NCBI RefSeq assembly: GCF_025961475.1
Contig: NZ_JAOQNS010000008.1
Span: 124,001 to 188,000 of the forward strand
Reading direction: 5' to 3'
DNA: 64,000 bases
From: Rhodobium gokarnense
GTDB lineage: Bacteria > Pseudomonadota > Alphaproteobacteria > Rhizobiales > Rhodobiaceae
Under the pieces are notes generated by a model. It saw nothing but the letters and a program-made list of their open reading frames with translations, was not told where the DNA came from and did no database searches. This document shows, one piece after another, positions 19,108 through 30,105 of the stretch (within the stretch, counting starts at the first letter, position 1; each line of letters begins with the position of its first letter). The translations under genes and the position numbers were made by a program.

Positions 19108-19635
19108 CTAACTCTCGAAATCCTCACGCAGATTGGTGATCGCGCGCCGGTTCTGGGATTTGCAGACGAGGTCGGCGCAGTCGCGCACGATGCGCTCCTT
19201 GCCGTAGCCCTTGATCCACATGCGCTTGGCGTCGACGCCCCTGGCCGCGAGGTAGTCGCGCACGTTCGCCGCCCGCTTTTCCGACAGCGCCTTGTTGGCC
19301 GCGTCAGAGCCCGGGTCGTCGGCAAAGCCCTGCACCTTGATCTTCCAGTGGGTGTGCTCGTTCAGCCAGACCGCCTGCTTGTCGAGGGTCACCTTCGCGG
19401 TGTCGTCGAGCTCCGCCGAGCCGGCCTTGAAATAGGTTCGCCGGCCGACATTCAGCATGAAGTCCTCTTCGCTGCCGGTCCGCATGTTTTCAAAGCCGGG
19501 CGCCGGCGCGTTGGTCTTGTCGGGCGTTGCGACGGACGAAAGACCGCCTGCGCAGGCGCCGAGCGCCAATGCCGCGGCAACCACCAGTACCGAAAGGCCG
19601 ATCCGCCGGCCGCCAGCCCCCGTGAACATGCTCAT
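19108..19635 (-). CDS. OmpA/Pal-like peptidoglycan-binding lipoprotein
   Basis: A 175-residue lipoprotein. Residues 1-28 are a signal peptide ending in a lipobox LGAC, so Cys28 would be lipidated. Residues about 70-170 are an OmpA-like domain: YFKAGSAELDDTAK, KVQGFADDPGSDAANKALSE, KRAANVRDYLAARGV and SQNRRAITN. The domain binds peptidoglycan and anchors the outer membrane. It starts 20 bp after the L,D-transpeptidase stop with GGGGGGAG upstream, so the two are one operon. It is not the Tol-linked pal gene by context; YiaD-type is an alternative name. Confidence 0.85.
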   Translation of the reverse strand: MSMFTGAGGRRIGLSVLVVAAALALGACAGGLSSVATPDKTNAPAPGFENMRTGSEEDFMLNVGRRTYFKAGSAELDDTAKVTLDKQAVWLNEHTHWKIKVQGFADDPGSDAANKALSEKRAANVRDYLAARGVDAKRMWIKGYGKERIVRDCADLVCKSQNRRAITNLREDFES

Positions 19636-19655
19636 CTGGAACTCCCCCCGGGGAT

Positions 19656-20288
19656 TTAACCCTTGTGCTCGGCGATATGCTTCAGCACCAGCACCTCCGT
19701 GCCGATCGGGCAGCGCTGGTAGAGGTCGATGACGTCCTCGTTGAACATGCGGATGCAGCCGGACGAGACGTCGCCGCCGATCGTCCAGGGCTCGGTCGTC
19801 CCGTGTAGCCGGTAGCCGAGGTCGCCGCCGTTGCGATAGAGATAGAGCGCGCGCGGCCCGAGCGGATTGCGGGCGCCCCCTTCGACGGCCGTCGGCAGGT
19901 TCGGCTGGCGCTTGCGCATTTCCGGCGGCGGCACCCAGCGCGGCCAGATCGCCTTGCGATCGATGCGCGCCCGCCCGTACCACTTGAAGCCCTCGCGGCC
20001 GACGCCGACGCCGTAGCGCAGCGCCGTCTGGTTCTCCCAGATGACGTAGAGGAAATGGTGCTTGGTATCGACGACGACGGTGCCGGGCTTTTCCGAGCTG
20101 AGGTATTTCACCATCTGCCGCTGCCAGCGCTTGTCGATCTTCTTGAAGTTCGTCGAGCGGAAGGTGATGCCGTTGTCGGTGACCGGCGCGCCGTAATAGG
20201 CGGCCGCAGAGGCATGAGCTGTACCACTGGTGCCGACCGCAGCGAGCGCGGCCGCACCGGCAATGAAGTCCCGTCGGGAAAGCTCCAC
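19656..20288 (-). CDS. L,D-transpeptidase (YkuD family) with Tat-type signal
   Basis: A 210-residue periplasmic enzyme that cross-links peptidoglycan 3-3 or attaches proteins to it. The N-terminus SRRDFIAGAAALAAVG, with cleavage near AHA, looks like a twin-arginine signal. The YkuD domain covers residues about 70-205 with YRLHGTTEP and the catalytic SSGCIRM cysteine. The start is GTG 20288, chosen because GGGAGGAA lies just upstream and because it places the twin arginines at residues 5-6. The Pal-like lipoprotein gene follows after 20 bp. leuS is divergent on the other side of a 321-bp gap. Confidence 0.92.
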   Translation of the reverse strand: MELSRRDFIAGAAALAAVGTSGTAHASAAAYYGAPVTDNGITFRSTNFKKIDKRWQRQMVKYLSSEKPGTVVVDTKHHFLYVIWENQTALRYGVGVGREGFKWYGRARIDRKAIWPRWVPPPEMRKRQPNLPTAVEGGARNPLGPRALYLYRNGGDLGYRLHGTTEPWTIGGDVSSGCIRMFNEDVIDLYQRCPIGTEVLVLKHIAEHKG

Positions 20289-20341
20289 GATGAATTCCTC
20301 CCTGGCGGCCTTGATGCCCGCTCGACGCCCCGTCCCGTGCG

Positions 20342-20372
20342 GTATTAGGCGCAGAGAACGCGAAAGGGTCAA
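20342..20372 (-). promoter_or_regulatory. Possible sigma-70 promoter of the L,D-transpeptidase operon
   Basis: On the minus strand TTGACC (20367-20372) is followed 17 bases later by CCTAAT (20344-20349), about 55 bp before the GTG start. This fits an alphaproteobacterial housekeeping promoter with a poor -10. The rest of the 20289-20609 gap shows nothing clear, and a promoter for leuS is not recognised. Confidence 0.35.
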
Positions 20373-20609
20373 GTCGTCGCAGTCCGGCGCACCGGCCCGC
20401 GACCGAAGACAACGCAGTAAACCGACTTGCGATCGTGGCGGCGGACCTCCGCCCGGCTCGACCGCACCGTCGCGCTTGCACCACAGGCCCTCGGGGAAAT
20501 GGCCAAAAAGGGCGCGTTGATCGGCCCAAGCCATTGACCGGTGACCCGGTTTCTGGTGAAGGTCGCGCCACCGAACGTCCCTCACACTCCGAAAGACACA
20601 GACAGCACG

Positions 20610-23225
20610 ATGGCGAGCGCGCGATACAACGCCCGCGAGGCGGAACCGAAATGGCAGAAGATCTGGGACGAGGCGGGCGTCTTTCGCACCGACAATGACG
20701 ACCCGCGCCCGAAATACTACGTCCTGGAGATGTTCCCCTATCCGTCCGGGCGCATCCATATGGGCCACGTGCGCAACTACACCATGGGCGACGTGGTCGC
20801 CCGCTACAAGCGCGCCAGGGGCTTCAACGTGCTGCATCCGATGGGCTGGGACGCCTTCGGCATGCCGGCGGAAAACGCGGCCATGCAGAACAAGGTCCAC
20901 CCCAAGGAGTGGACCTACGCCAACATCGCGGCGATGCGCGCGCAGTTGAAGTCGATGGGCCTGTCGCTCGACTGGGCCCGCGAATTCGCCACCTGCGACG
21001 TCGACTATTACCACCGCCAGCAGAAGCTGTTCCTGGACTTTTTGAAGGCCGGCCTTGCCTACCGCCGCAAGTCGAAGGTCAACTGGGACCCGGTCGACCA
21101 CACCGTGCTCGCCAACGAGCAGGTCATCGACGGTCGCGGCTGGCGCTCCGGCGCCCTCGTCGAACAGCGCGACCTGACCCAGTGGTTCTTCAAGATCACC
21201 GACTTTTCCGAGGACCTTCTGGAAGCGCTCGGCACCCTCGACCGCTGGCCGGACAAGGTGCGCCTGATGCAGGCGAACTGGATCGGCCGTTCGGAAGGGC
21301 TGCACGTCCGCTTCGAATTCACCGACACGCCGCCCTCGGGCGATGCCACGCTGGAAGTCTTCACCACGCGGCCGGACACGCTGTTCGGCGCGAGCTTCAT
21401 GGCGCTGTCGTCGGAGCATCCGGTGGCGAAGGCGCTCGCCGAGACCAACCCGGAAATTGCGGCGTTTGCCGAGGAATGCCGGCGCATGGGCACCAGCGTC
21501 GTCGCCATCGAAACGGCGGAAAAGAAGGGCATCGACACCGGGCTCAGGGTCAAGCACCCGTTCGATCCGGAAAAGACCCTGCCGGTCTATATCGCCAACT
21601 TCATCCTCATGGACTACGGCACCGGCGCCATCTTCGGCTGTCCGGCCCACGACCAGCGCGACCTCGACTTCGCCCGTGCCTACGGCCTGCCGGTGACGCC
21701 CGTCGTCGCCCCTTCCGATGCCGATGCGGCAAGCTTTGAGGTCGGCGACGAGGCCTTCGTCGACGACGGCCGGCTGATCAATTCCGAATTCCTCGACGGC
21801 CTGTCGATCCCGGACGCCAAGGAGGAGGTCGCAAGCCGCCTGGAAGCCGTCACCATCGACGGCGCGCCGCAGGCGACCCGCAAGGTCAATTTCCGCCTGC
21901 GCGACTGGGGCATTTCCCGTCAGCGCTATTGGGGCTGCCCGATCCCGGTGATCCATTGCGAGGCCTGCGGCACCGTGCCGGTGCCCGAGGCCGACCTGCC
22001 GGTGAAGCTGCCCGAGGACGTTTCCTTCGACACCCCCGGCAACCCGCTCGATCGCCATCCGACCTGGAAGGACGTGCCGTGCCCGCAATGCGGCAAGCCG
22101 GCCCGGCGCGAGACGGACACCATGGACACCTTCGTCGATTCGTCCTGGTATTTCGCCCGCTTCACCGACCCCAAGAACGACGCGCCGACCGATCCGAAGG
22201 TCGCCGACGCCTGGCTGCCCGTCGACCAGTATATCGGCGGCATCGAGCACGCCATCCTGCACCTGCTCTATTCGCGCTTCTTCACCCGGGCCATGAAGGC
22301 GACGGGCCATCTGGACCTGAAGGAGCCCTTCGGCGGCCTCTTCACCCAAGGCATGGTCACCCATGAGACCTACCGCTCAAAGGGCGGCGACTGGGTCAAC
22401 CCGGCCGATATCCGTATCTTTGAGGACGGCGGCACGCGCCGCGCGGAAATGCTGGAGGGCGGCGCCCCGGTCGAGATCGGCCCGGTGGAGAAGATGTCGA
22501 AGTCGAAGAAGAACACCGTCGACCCCACCGACATCCTGCAGACCTACGGCGCCGACACCGCCCGCTGGTTCATGCTCTCCGACACCCCGCCGGACCGCGA
22601 CATCCAGTGGACCGATGCCGGCGCGGAAGGGGCTCACCGCTTCGTCCAGCGCGTCTGGCGCATCGCCTCGGAAGTCGCCGAGCTGAAGGACGTGCCGGCG
22701 ACACGCCCGGCGGAGTTCTCCGCCCCGGCGCTGGAGGTCCGCAAGCTCGCCCACAAGACCCTTGCCGCCGTTGAGAGCGACATCGAGCAGCTCGCCTTCA
22801 ACCGCGCCGTCGCCCGCCTCTACGAGCTCGGCAACGGCCTCGGCAAGGCCCTGGCGGCCGCCAGGGACCCGTCGCACGACACCGCCTTCGCCCTCCGCGA
22901 GGCCGCGGAAATGATGATCCGGATGATGGCACCGATGACGCCGCATCTGGCCGAGGAATGCTGGAAGGCCCTCGGCCAGGAGACGCTGCTCGCCTCGGCC
23001 GAGTGGCCGGCGGTCGAGAAGGACCTTCTCGCCGAGGATACCATCGTCCTGCCGGTCCAGGTCAACGGCAAGCGGCGCGGCGAGGTCACCGTCGCCCGGG
23101 ATGCGGCCAACGCCGAGATCGAATCCGCCGCCCTTGAGATCGACGCCGTGCAGAAGGCCTTGCAGGGCAAGCCGCCGCGCCGCATCATTGTCGTCCCGCA
23201 ACGCATCGTGAACGTGGTCGCCTGA
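20610..23225 (+). CDS. leuS: Leucyl-tRNA synthetase
   Basis: This 871-residue class I synthetase charges tRNA-Leu. [12 protein letters not shown] is the HIGH signature at about residues 45-56, and [10 protein letters not shown] is the KMSKS loop. The CP1 editing domain is intact ([27 protein letters not shown]). CEACG and CPQCG are two Cys pairs in the segment before the DTFVDSSWY motif. ATG 20610 begins [16 protein letters not shown], which is how the family starts; the frame is open 69 bp further upstream without family sequence. lptE begins 1 bp after the stop and holA follows, the usual alphaproteobacterial leuS-lptE-holA operon. Confidence 0.98.
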   Translation: MASARYNAREAEPKWQKIWDEAGVFRTDNDDPRPKYYVLEMFPYPSGRIHMGHVRNYTMGDVVARYKRARGFNVLHPMGWDAFGMPAENAAMQNKVHPKEWTYANIAAMRAQLKSMGLSLDWAREFATCDVDYYHRQQKLFLDFLKAGLAYRRKSKVNWDPVDHTVLANEQVIDGRGWRSGALVEQRDLTQWFFKITDFSEDLLEALGTLDRWPDKVRLMQANWIGRSEGLHVRFEFTDTPPSGDATLEVFTTRPDTLFGASFMALSSEHPVAKALAETNPEIAAFAEECRRMGTSVVAIETAEKKGIDTGLRVKHPFDPEKTLPVYIANFILMDYGTGAIFGCPAHDQRDLDFARAYGLPVTPVVAPSDADAASFEVGDEAFVDDGRLINSEFLDGLSIPDAKEEVASRLEAVTIDGAPQATRKVNFRLRDWGISRQRYWGCPIPVIHCEACGTVPVPEADLPVKLPEDVSFDTPGNPLDRHPTWKDVPCPQCGKPARRETDTMDTFVDSSWYFARFTDPKNDAPTDPKVADAWLPVDQYIGGIEHAILHLLYSRFFTRAMKATGHLDLKEPFGGLFTQGMVTHETYRSKGGDWVNPADIRIFEDGGTRRAEMLEGGAPVEIGPVEKMSKSKKNTVDPTDILQTYGADTARWFMLSDTPPDRDIQWTDAGAEGAHRFVQRVWRIASEVAELKDVPATRPAEFSAPALEVRKLAHKTLAAVESDIEQLAFNRAVARLYELGNGLGKALAAARDPSHDTAFALREAAEMMIRMMAPMTPHLAEECWKALGQETLLASAEWPAVEKDLLAEDTIVLPVQVNGKRRGEVTVARDAANAEIESAALEIDAVQKALQGKPPRRIIVVPQRIVNVVA

Positions 23226-23226
23226 T

Positions 23227-23760
23227 ATGTCTCATCGACGGGAGCCGACACGCCGGACCCTGGTTCTCGGCATGCTTGCTGCGGCAGGCTTCGGCCTTGC
23301 CGGCTGCCAGGTCACCCCGCTCTACGGCACGCTGCCGTCCGGCGGCACGGTCCGCGACGACACCCGGGCGATCCGCATCGAGCCGGCGACCACCCGCGTC
23401 GGCCAGGAACTGCGCAACGAGCTGATTTTCGCCTTTACCGGCGGCGGCAGCGCCGCGGCGGAGGACCGCTACAGCCTCAGGATCGTGCTGTCCGAACATG
23501 AATCGGCCGTCGGCGTTGAAAAGCTCGCCGACGTTCCGGCCGCCTATTTCATTCTCGTGCGCGCGTCCTTCGTTCTCACCGAGATCGCCACCGGAACCAC
23601 GGTGCTGTCCGGATCGAGCTTTGCCAGCGCGTCCTACGACTTCTCCACCCAGCGCTTTGCCAATCTGCGCGCCAAGCGCGACGCGGAAGACCGGGCGGTC
23701 AAGGTGATTTCCGACGACATCCGCACCCGCATCGCCGCCCATTTCGCCACCGCCGGCTGA
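23227..23760 (+). CDS. lptE: LPS assembly lipoprotein LptE
   Basis: This 177-residue outer-membrane lipoprotein plugs the LptD barrel during lipopolysaccharide insertion. Residues 1-27 are the signal peptide with lipobox LAGC, followed by QVTPLYG, a tail start typical of alphaproteobacterial LptE. The remainder alternates strands and helices (SLRIVLSEHESAVG, FVLTEIATGTTVLSG) with AKRDAEDRAVKVISDDIRTR as a final helix. It starts 1 bp after leuS and lies 27 bp before holA. Confidence 0.9.
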   Translation: MSHRREPTRRTLVLGMLAAAGFGLAGCQVTPLYGTLPSGGTVRDDTRAIRIEPATTRVGQELRNELIFAFTGGGSAAAEDRYSLRIVLSEHESAVGVEKLADVPAAYFILVRASFVLTEIATGTTVLSGSSFASASYDFSTQRFANLRAKRDAEDRAVKVISDDIRTRIAAHFATAG

Positions 23761-23787
23761 CCCGATGCCCGACCCCGGGAGCCCGCC

Positions 23788-24819
23788 ATGGCCTTGATCA
23801 AGGGCCGCGACATCGACCGGTTCCTGAAGTCCCCGCCCGCCGACCTTGCGCTCGTCCTCGTCTTCGGGCCCGACACCGGCCTCGTCAACGAGCGCTGCAA
23901 GGCCCTGGTGAAGACGGCGACCGCCGGCTCCGAAGACCCCTTCGCCCTCGTCACCCTCGATGCCTCGGAAATCGCCTCCGATCCGAGCCGGCTTGCCGAC
24001 GAGGCGCTGCAGATCGCCATGTTCGGCGATCGCCGCACGGTCTGGGTGCGCAACGCCGGCACCCAGAACATCGTCCCCGCCGTCGAGCCGCTCATCGCCG
24101 AACCGCCGACCGATTCCCTCGTCGTCATCGAGGCTGGAGACCTTAAAAAAGGCACGGGGTTACGGCGTCGTTTCGAAGCCGATTCGAAAGCCGTGGCGAT
24201 CGCCTGCTACGCCGATGCCGCCGCCGACCTCGACCGCCTGATGGACGAGGAGGCGAATGCGGCCGGCCTTGAGATCGACCGCGACGCCCGGCAGGCCCTC
24301 CATGCGCTGATCGGCGCCGACCGCCTCGCCTCGCGCGGTGAACTGGCAAAACTCTGCCTCTACGCCCGCGGCGACAAGCGCATCACCATCGAGCATGTGG
24401 CCGCCGTCGTCGGCGACGCCTCCGGTCTGGCGGTGGACGAGCTGATCGACGCGGTCTTTGCGGGCAGCATAGACCAGGTCGTGCGCAACTATCGCCGCAT
24501 GATCGCGGCCGGCACCTCGCCCGCCTCGATCGGCACGGCGACACTCCGGCACATGCAGATGCTGCACCGGGCCCGCGCCGACGTCGATGCCGGCTCCAGC
24601 GCGGAGACCGTCGTCGCCCGCGCGCGCCCGCCGATCTTCTTCCGCCGCCGCCCGCACATCACCCGCGCGCTTTCCCGCTGGAGCTCGCACCGGCTGGAAC
24701 ATGCCATGGGGGTGCTGAACGAAGCGATCCTCAACGCACGGCGTCTGCGCGATCTGGAAGACGAGATCCTCGGCGAGGCGCTGTTGCTGATCGCCAGGGC
24801 GGCGCGGGCGCCGGGATAG
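23788..24819 (+). CDS. holA: DNA polymerase III subunit delta
   Basis: This 343-residue clamp-loader subunit opens the sliding clamp. Family features are the early LVLVFGPDTGLVNERC segment, the ATPase-like fold with VTLDASEIASDPSRL, and the middle RLASRGELAKLCLYARG, where a leucine-rich helix precedes the ITIEHVAAVVGD strand. The length matches the alphaproteobacterial norm (340-345). It is the last gene of leuS-lptE-holA; 770 bp of repeat-rich DNA follow before parB. Confidence 0.95.
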   Translation: MALIKGRDIDRFLKSPPADLALVLVFGPDTGLVNERCKALVKTATAGSEDPFALVTLDASEIASDPSRLADEALQIAMFGDRRTVWVRNAGTQNIVPAVEPLIAEPPTDSLVVIEAGDLKKGTGLRRRFEADSKAVAIACYADAAADLDRLMDEEANAAGLEIDRDARQALHALIGADRLASRGELAKLCLYARGDKRITIEHVAAVVGDASGLAVDELIDAVFAGSIDQVVRNYRRMIAAGTSPASIGTATLRHMQMLHRARADVDAGSSAETVVARARPPIFFRRRPHITRALSRWSSHRLEHAMGVLNEAILNARRLRDLEDEILGEALLLIARAARAPG

Positions 24820-25591
24820 GAACGGGAGGGACCGAAGGCTTCCGATTCCATCGATCGGGCAACCGGCCTCCCTTTCCGGACCTGGCAGCGCCCGCCGGTT
24901 CCGGATAGTTTCCGGCCGGCCATCGCTTGAAAAAACTGATGCGTGGGCATCAGGCAATCAATCCGCAGATTTTCTCGCCATCTCATCCCTCTCATGCGCC
25001 ATTGCCGGGCTAGACCCGGCAATCCATGATGCCCTGATTTCAATTACTTAAGATGAGAGTGGCCGCGCTGCCCCATGGACCACCGGATCAAGTCCGGTGG
25101 TGACGCAGAGCGTGGGGGTGCTGCCATACGTAACCCGGAAACCGGACAGTAATGCGCTTGCCCCGCAGAACCGGATAACTATTTCAGAACAGTTAGTTAG
25201 CGCCGTATGGATCGCCGCGTCGGCCGTTCGGCCTCCTCGCGATGACGACACAAATTCTGAGGAACCGCATCTGCAGCCGTCATTGCGAGCGAAGCGAAGC
25301 AATCTAGAGTGTTTCATGCGATCACGGAATCGCCCGAAACGCTCTAACTTATTGTTTTGACGCGTATTCTGGTCCGAAAGCCGGTTCCCACTTTTCGGGA
25401 ATACGCTCCAGAAGCGGCCTTTCGAGCCCCGCGGCGATGGTAAGTAACGTCCGCCAGCCGGCAGGACCAAAAACGCACTACGCGGCACGGAAAGCAACGC
25501 ATCTTTTTCATTTCGGAACCGAATGAACCGCTGGAAATCAGCCGCTTTCACTTGCTCAGCCTGACCGGAGAACAACAGCGCCGCGCGACCA
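24820..25591. repeat. 772-bp repeat island between holA and parB
   Basis: No gene is supported here. The island contains one double-hairpin element (about 24987-25146) with ATTGCCGGG-CTAGA-CCCGGCAAT at 25001-25023 and CCACCGGA-TCAAG-TCCGGTGG at 25080-25100. It also has a REP-like pair: GGATCGCCGCGTCGG...CTCGCGATGAC at 25209-25246 and GTCATTGCGAGCGAAGCGAAG at 25279-25305. A third element at about 25308-25425 carries GAAACGCTCTAA and CCGGTTCCCACTTTTCGGG, of a type widespread in rhizobial genomes. The outer parts show nothing recognisable. Confidence 0.85.
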
Positions 25592-26464
<873 letters not shown>

Positions 26465-26550
26465 CGATTTCTCCTGAATGTCATTCCGGTAAGCAGACTC
26501 CGAATCATTTCGGAAGCGAATCCGCCCTTCGCCAGTCTACATCGTTTCGG

Positions 26551-27381
26551 TTATGCCGCGGCGTTGTTGAGGCGCTTCTCGCGCTGGATGATCTCCGAGG
26601 CCAGCTTCAGATAGGCCTGGCTGCCGGCGCAGTTGAGATCATAAAGCAGCGCCGGCTTGCCATAGGACGGCGCCTCCGACACCCGCACATTTCGCGGGAT
26701 GACGGTCTGGTAGACCTTGTCGCCGAGCGTCTCGCGCACATCGGCCGCGACCTGATCCGACAGATTGTTGCGGCTGTCATACATGGTCAGCACGATGCCG
26801 TGGATGGACAGCCCCGGATTGAGCGCGGTCTTCACCTGCTCAACGGTGGAGAGCAACTGGGTCAGGCCTTCCAGCGCGAAGAATTCACACTGCAGCGGCA
26901 CGAGGATGGCGTTGGACGCAACGAGCGCGTTGATGGTGAGCAGGTTGAGCGAGGGCGGGCAGTCGATCAGGACGTAGGAGAACCGTTCCTCCGGATCGAG
27001 CGCCTGCATCTGGTCCTGAAGCGCCGAGATCGCCTTCCTCAGCCTGACGGACCGGTCCCGCTCCTGGGAGATTTCCAGCTCGACCCCGAGAAGGTCGAGG
27101 GTCGACGGCGCGATCCACAGCCGCGGCACCGAGGTCTCCAGGATGACGCGGTGAAGCGGCGCCTCGCCGGTCATGACGTCGTAGGTCGAGACCTCGCGGG
27201 CGCGCCGGTCGATGCCGAGCCCGGTCGAGGCATTGCCCTGCGGGTCGATGTCGAGAATCAGCACCCGTTCGCCGATCGCGGCCAGCGCCGTGCCGAGATT
27301 GATTGCCGTCGTCGTCTTGCCGACCCCGCCCTTCTGGTTGGCAAGGGACAGGACGCGCAAACCGTTCGTCTTGGAAATCAT
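26551..27381 (-). CDS. parA: Chromosome-partitioning ATPase ParA
   Basis: A 276-residue deviant Walker ATPase that forms the gradient moving ParB-parS complexes. ANQKGGVGKTTTAINL is the deviant Walker A motif with its signature lysine, DIDPQGNASTGLG is the A' motif, and YVLIDCPPSL is Walker B. ATG 27381 is preferred to a TTG six codons upstream because GAGAGGTGA precedes it at normal spacing. It lies 30 bp downstream of rsmG and 86 bp upstream of parB, in the standard mnmG-rsmG-parA-parB order. Confidence 0.97.
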   Translation of the reverse strand: MISKTNGLRVLSLANQKGGVGKTTTAINLGTALAAIGERVLILDIDPQGNASTGLGIDRRAREVSTYDVMTGEAPLHRVILETSVPRLWIAPSTLDLLGVELEISQERDRSVRLRKAISALQDQMQALDPEERFSYVLIDCPPSLNLLTINALVASNAILVPLQCEFFALEGLTQLLSTVEQVKTALNPGLSIHGIVLTMYDSRNNLSDQVAADVRETLGDKVYQTVIPRNVRVSEAPSYGKPALLYDLNCAGSQAYLKLASEIIQREKRLNNAAA

Positions 27382-27411
27382 GGTGGTCACCTCTCGCAAC
27401 CGGCCCGCTTG

Positions 27412-28053
27412 CTACCGCCGCTGCAGGTGCCGAATCACGACGATCCGGCTGTCCGGTTCGATACTGCTCACCTTTTCTACCAGATCGATGATCCAGAAAC
27501 GATTTGCTTCTTCCAGTTCCCGGGAAAAATCCCGCCCCTTGTGGAAAACAGCAACAGCGCCGTGTCCAACCATTGACTCAGTATAACCGCAAAGCCGGGA
27601 AAGCGGCGCCAGCGCACGGGCCGAGACCGCATCGACCGGCGCGGTCCAGTCGGCCACCACGTCCTCGATGCGCGCCACATGGACCGTGGCGGGAATACCG
27701 GTTTCACGTGAAACCGTCCGTAAAAACGAGGCCTTGCGCTGGTCGCTTTCCACGAGATCTACGGACGCCCCAGGCGTCTCGGCAAGGAGGATCGCAGTTA
27801 CGATCCCGGGGAATCCGGCCCCGCTGCCGAGGTCCATCCAGCGCCGCGCATTGGGTGCCGCGGCGAGCGCCTGCGCACTGTCAGCGACGTGCCGTGTCCA
27901 CAGGTTTTCCACCGTCTTTCCAGAGACGAGGTTGATACGTTTCTGCCAGCGCTTCAGGAGATCCACATAGATCGAGAGCCGTTCGGCGGATTCACGTGAA
28001 ACATCGAGGATGGCTCGAACGGCCTCGACGCTCTCCGGCAGCGGCCTCGTCAC
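27412..28053 (-). CDS. rsmG: 16S rRNA (guanine-N7) methyltransferase RsmG
   Basis: This 213-residue enzyme methylates G527 (E. coli numbering) of 16S rRNA. It has [19 protein letters not shown], the SAM-binding [26 protein letters not shown] and VSARALAPL motifs in family order. GTG 28053 overlaps the mnmG stop by 4 bp and gives the usual length. Two parS-like palindromes lie inside the coding sequence at 27701-27714 and 27989-28002; the first encodes part of VSRETG and the second part of VSRESA. Confidence 0.96.
   Translation of the reverse strand: MTRPLPESVEAVRAILDVSRESAERLSIYVDLLKRWQKRINLVSGKTVENLWTRHVADSAQALAAAPNARRWMDLGSGAGFPGIVTAILLAETPGASVDLVESDQRKASFLRTVSRETGIPATVHVARIEDVVADWTAPVDAVSARALAPLSRLCGYTESMVGHGAVAVFHKGRDFSRELEEANRFWIIDLVEKVSSIEPDSRIVVIRHLQRR
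27701..27714. promoter_or_regulatory. parS site 1 (perfect palindrome)
   Basis: GTTTCACGTGAAAC is a perfect 14-bp palindrome, extended by one more pair on each side (CG...CG reads G/C). It matches the conserved bacterial parS sequence bound by ParB. It lies inside rsmG, 0.3 kb from parA. Confidence 0.92.
27989..28002. promoter_or_regulatory. parS site 2
   Basis: GATTCACGTGAAAC has the full TTCACGTGAA core and differs from the perfect parS site at one outer base. It lies near the 5' end of rsmG. Confidence 0.82.
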
Positions 28054-29924
28054 GCGGCATCCTCGTTCGCCCGCCGGCGCCGGGCGTGGGCGAGGAGGAG
28101 GGTGAGCGCGGCCGGCGTCATGCCGTCGATGCGCGAGGCCTGGCCGATCGTTTCCGGGCGGACCTGTTCCAGCTTGTGCCGCACCTCGTTGGAAAGCCCG
28201 GAAATCGACCCATAGTCGAGATCGGCCGCGAGCCGCAGATCCTCGTCGCGGCGGAACGCGGCGATGTCCGCATCCTGACGCTTCAGATAGACGGCATAGA
28301 CCGCTTCGATCTGAAGCTGCTCGCGGACATCCAGCGACAGAGCACCGATCTCCGGCCAAATGCCCGAGAGCCGGTCCGCATCGATCCCCGGAAAGGACAG
28401 AAGTTCGAAGGCACTGCGGCGCGTGCCGTCCTGGTTGAGCGAGAGGCCGTGCCGCTGGCCTTCGCTGGGCGTCAGGCTGAGAGTGCTCAGCATCTCCCGG
28501 CCGCGCTGAAGAAGCGCCATCTTTTTCGAAAAACACTGCGCCCGGCCTGCATCGACGCAGCCCCAGGCCTCCCCGAGCGGCGTCAGCCGCTGGTCGGCAT
28601 TGTCCGCGCGCAGCGAGAGCCGGTATTCGGCGCGCGAGGTGAACATCCGATAGGGCTCGGAAACACCGCGGGTGACGAGGTCGTCGACCATGACGCCGAG
28701 ATAGCCCTCATCACGGCCGACCGTGACGCCGTCGCCGCCGCCCGCCAGCCGCGCCGCATTGAGGCCGGCGAGCAGCCCCTGCGCCGCCGCCTCCTCATAG
28801 CCCGTCGTGCCGTTGATCTGGCCCGCAAGGAAAAGCCCCGCAACCCGGTTCGTCTCAAGCGTCGGACGCAGCTCGCGCGGATCGATGTGGTCGTATTCGA
28901 TGGCATAGCCCGGCTGCAGGATGGTTGCGCGCTCAAGGCCAGGGATGGTCCGGACATAGGCCTCCTGCACATCCTCCGGCAGGCCGGTCGAAATCCCATT
29001 CGGATAGACGGTGTGATCTTCGAGGCCCTCCGGCTCCAGAAAGATCTGGTGGCCGTCGCGATCGCCGAACCGGACCACCTTGTCCTCGATGGACGGGCAG
29101 TAGCGCGGACCCGTGGAATCGATCTGGCCAGAATAGATCGGCGACAGCCCGATATTGTCGCGGATGATGTCGTGGGTCCGTTCCGTCGTCCGCGTGATGT
29201 GGCAGACGATCTGCGGTGTCGCGATCCGATCCGTCAGCGTGGAGAACGGCACCGGCGGATCGTCGCCTTCCTGGACTGCAAGCGCGGTCCGGTCGATGGT
29301 CCGCCCGTCCAGCCGCGGCGGCGTCCCGGTCTTCAGGCGCCCGAGCCGGAACCCGAACCGCTCAAGGCTCGCCGACAGTCCCGCCGCCGGCGCTTCGCCG
29401 ACCCGGCCCGCCGGGATTTTTTTCCGGCCGATATGGATCATGCCGCGCAGGAAGGTGCCCGTGGTCAGAACGACGGCGCCACACGAATAGGACCGCCCAT
29501 CCGCCAGCACGAGCCCCGTGACCCGATTGCCGGAAAACGAAATATCCTCCGCCTCGCCCTCGATCACCGTCAGGTTTTCCGTTGCCGCGATTTCGGCCTG
29601 CATGGCCTCGCGATAGAGCTTGCGGTCGATCTGGGCCCGCGGCCCGCGCACGGCCGGACCCTTGCGCCGGTTGAGAAGGCGAAACTGGATGCCGGCCTTG
29701 TCCGCCATCCGGCCCATGAGGCCGTCGAGGGCGTCGACCTCGCGCACCAGATGGCCCTTGCCGAGCCCGCCGATCGCCGGATTGCACGACATCGCCCCAA
29801 CCGTGTCGAGCCTATGGGTGACGAGGGCCGTGCGTGCTCCGAGCCGTGCGGAAGCGCTTGCGGCCTCCATGCCAGCGTGCCCGCCGCCGATCACCATCAC
29901 GTCGAAATCAGCCGTCCTCGTCAT
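28050..29924 (-). CDS. mnmG: tRNA uridine 5-carboxymethylaminomethyl modification enzyme MnmG (GidA)
   Basis: This 624-residue FAD enzyme, with MnmE, modifies U34 of several tRNAs. Motifs are [12 protein letters not shown] for FAD binding, [49 protein letters not shown], and the C-terminal [16 protein letters not shown]. Length and motifs are complete. It begins a leftward run mnmG-rsmG-parA-parB. Its 5' gap towards mnmE (29925-30105) holds two parS-like sites. Confidence 0.98.
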   Translation of the reverse strand: MTRTADFDVMVIGGGHAGMEAASASARLGARTALVTHRLDTVGAMSCNPAIGGLGKGHLVREVDALDGLMGRMADKAGIQFRLLNRRKGPAVRGPRAQIDRKLYREAMQAEIAATENLTVIEGEAEDISFSGNRVTGLVLADGRSYSCGAVVLTTGTFLRGMIHIGRKKIPAGRVGEAPAAGLSASLERFGFRLGRLKTGTPPRLDGRTIDRTALAVQEGDDPPVPFSTLTDRIATPQIVCHITRTTERTHDIIRDNIGLSPIYSGQIDSTGPRYCPSIEDKVVRFGDRDGHQIFLEPEGLEDHTVYPNGISTGLPEDVQEAYVRTIPGLERATILQPGYAIEYDHIDPRELRPTLETNRVAGLFLAGQINGTTGYEEAAAQGLLAGLNAARLAGGGDGVTVGRDEGYLGVMVDDLVTRGVSEPYRMFTSRAEYRLSLRADNADQRLTPLGEAWGCVDAGRAQCFSKKMALLQRGREMLSTLSLTPSEGQRHGLSLNQDGTRRSAFELLSFPGIDADRLSGIWPEIGALSLDVREQLQIEAVYAVYLKRQDADIAAFRRDEDLRLAADLDYGSISGLSNEVRHKLEQVRPETIGQASRIDGMTPAALTLLLAHARRRRANEDAA

Positions 29925-30049
29925 CCGCTTTCCGTAATTTCATCGCCCGCGCGGCGCAATTCGCGCCGCCGATTTGTCCCGGTTATGGGTACAAACATGT
30001 GGAAAATCAATTCGCAAAGCCGGTTTTGAGTCGACTTTTGCGAAAACCT

Positions 30050-30063
30050 GTTTCACGTGAATC
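30050..30063. promoter_or_regulatory. parS site 3
   Basis: GTTTCACGTGAATC has one mismatch to the perfect site and lies in the mnmG/mnmE gap, 21 bp from site 4. Confidence 0.82.
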
Positions 30064-30084
30064 CGGCGTCTCGGCCGTATATCG

Positions 30085-30098
30085 GATTCACGTGAAAC
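30085..30098. promoter_or_regulatory. parS site 4
   Basis: GATTCACGTGAAAC, the same variant as sites 2 and 5. Together with site 3 it forms a closely spaced pair just 3' of mnmE. Confidence 0.82.
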
Positions 30099-30105
30099 AC
30101 TCGGC

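Noticed and set aside
27996-30029. Plus-strand frame of 677 codons opposite mnmG
   Set aside because: Antisense to an unmistakable mnmG; arginine-rich without motifs.
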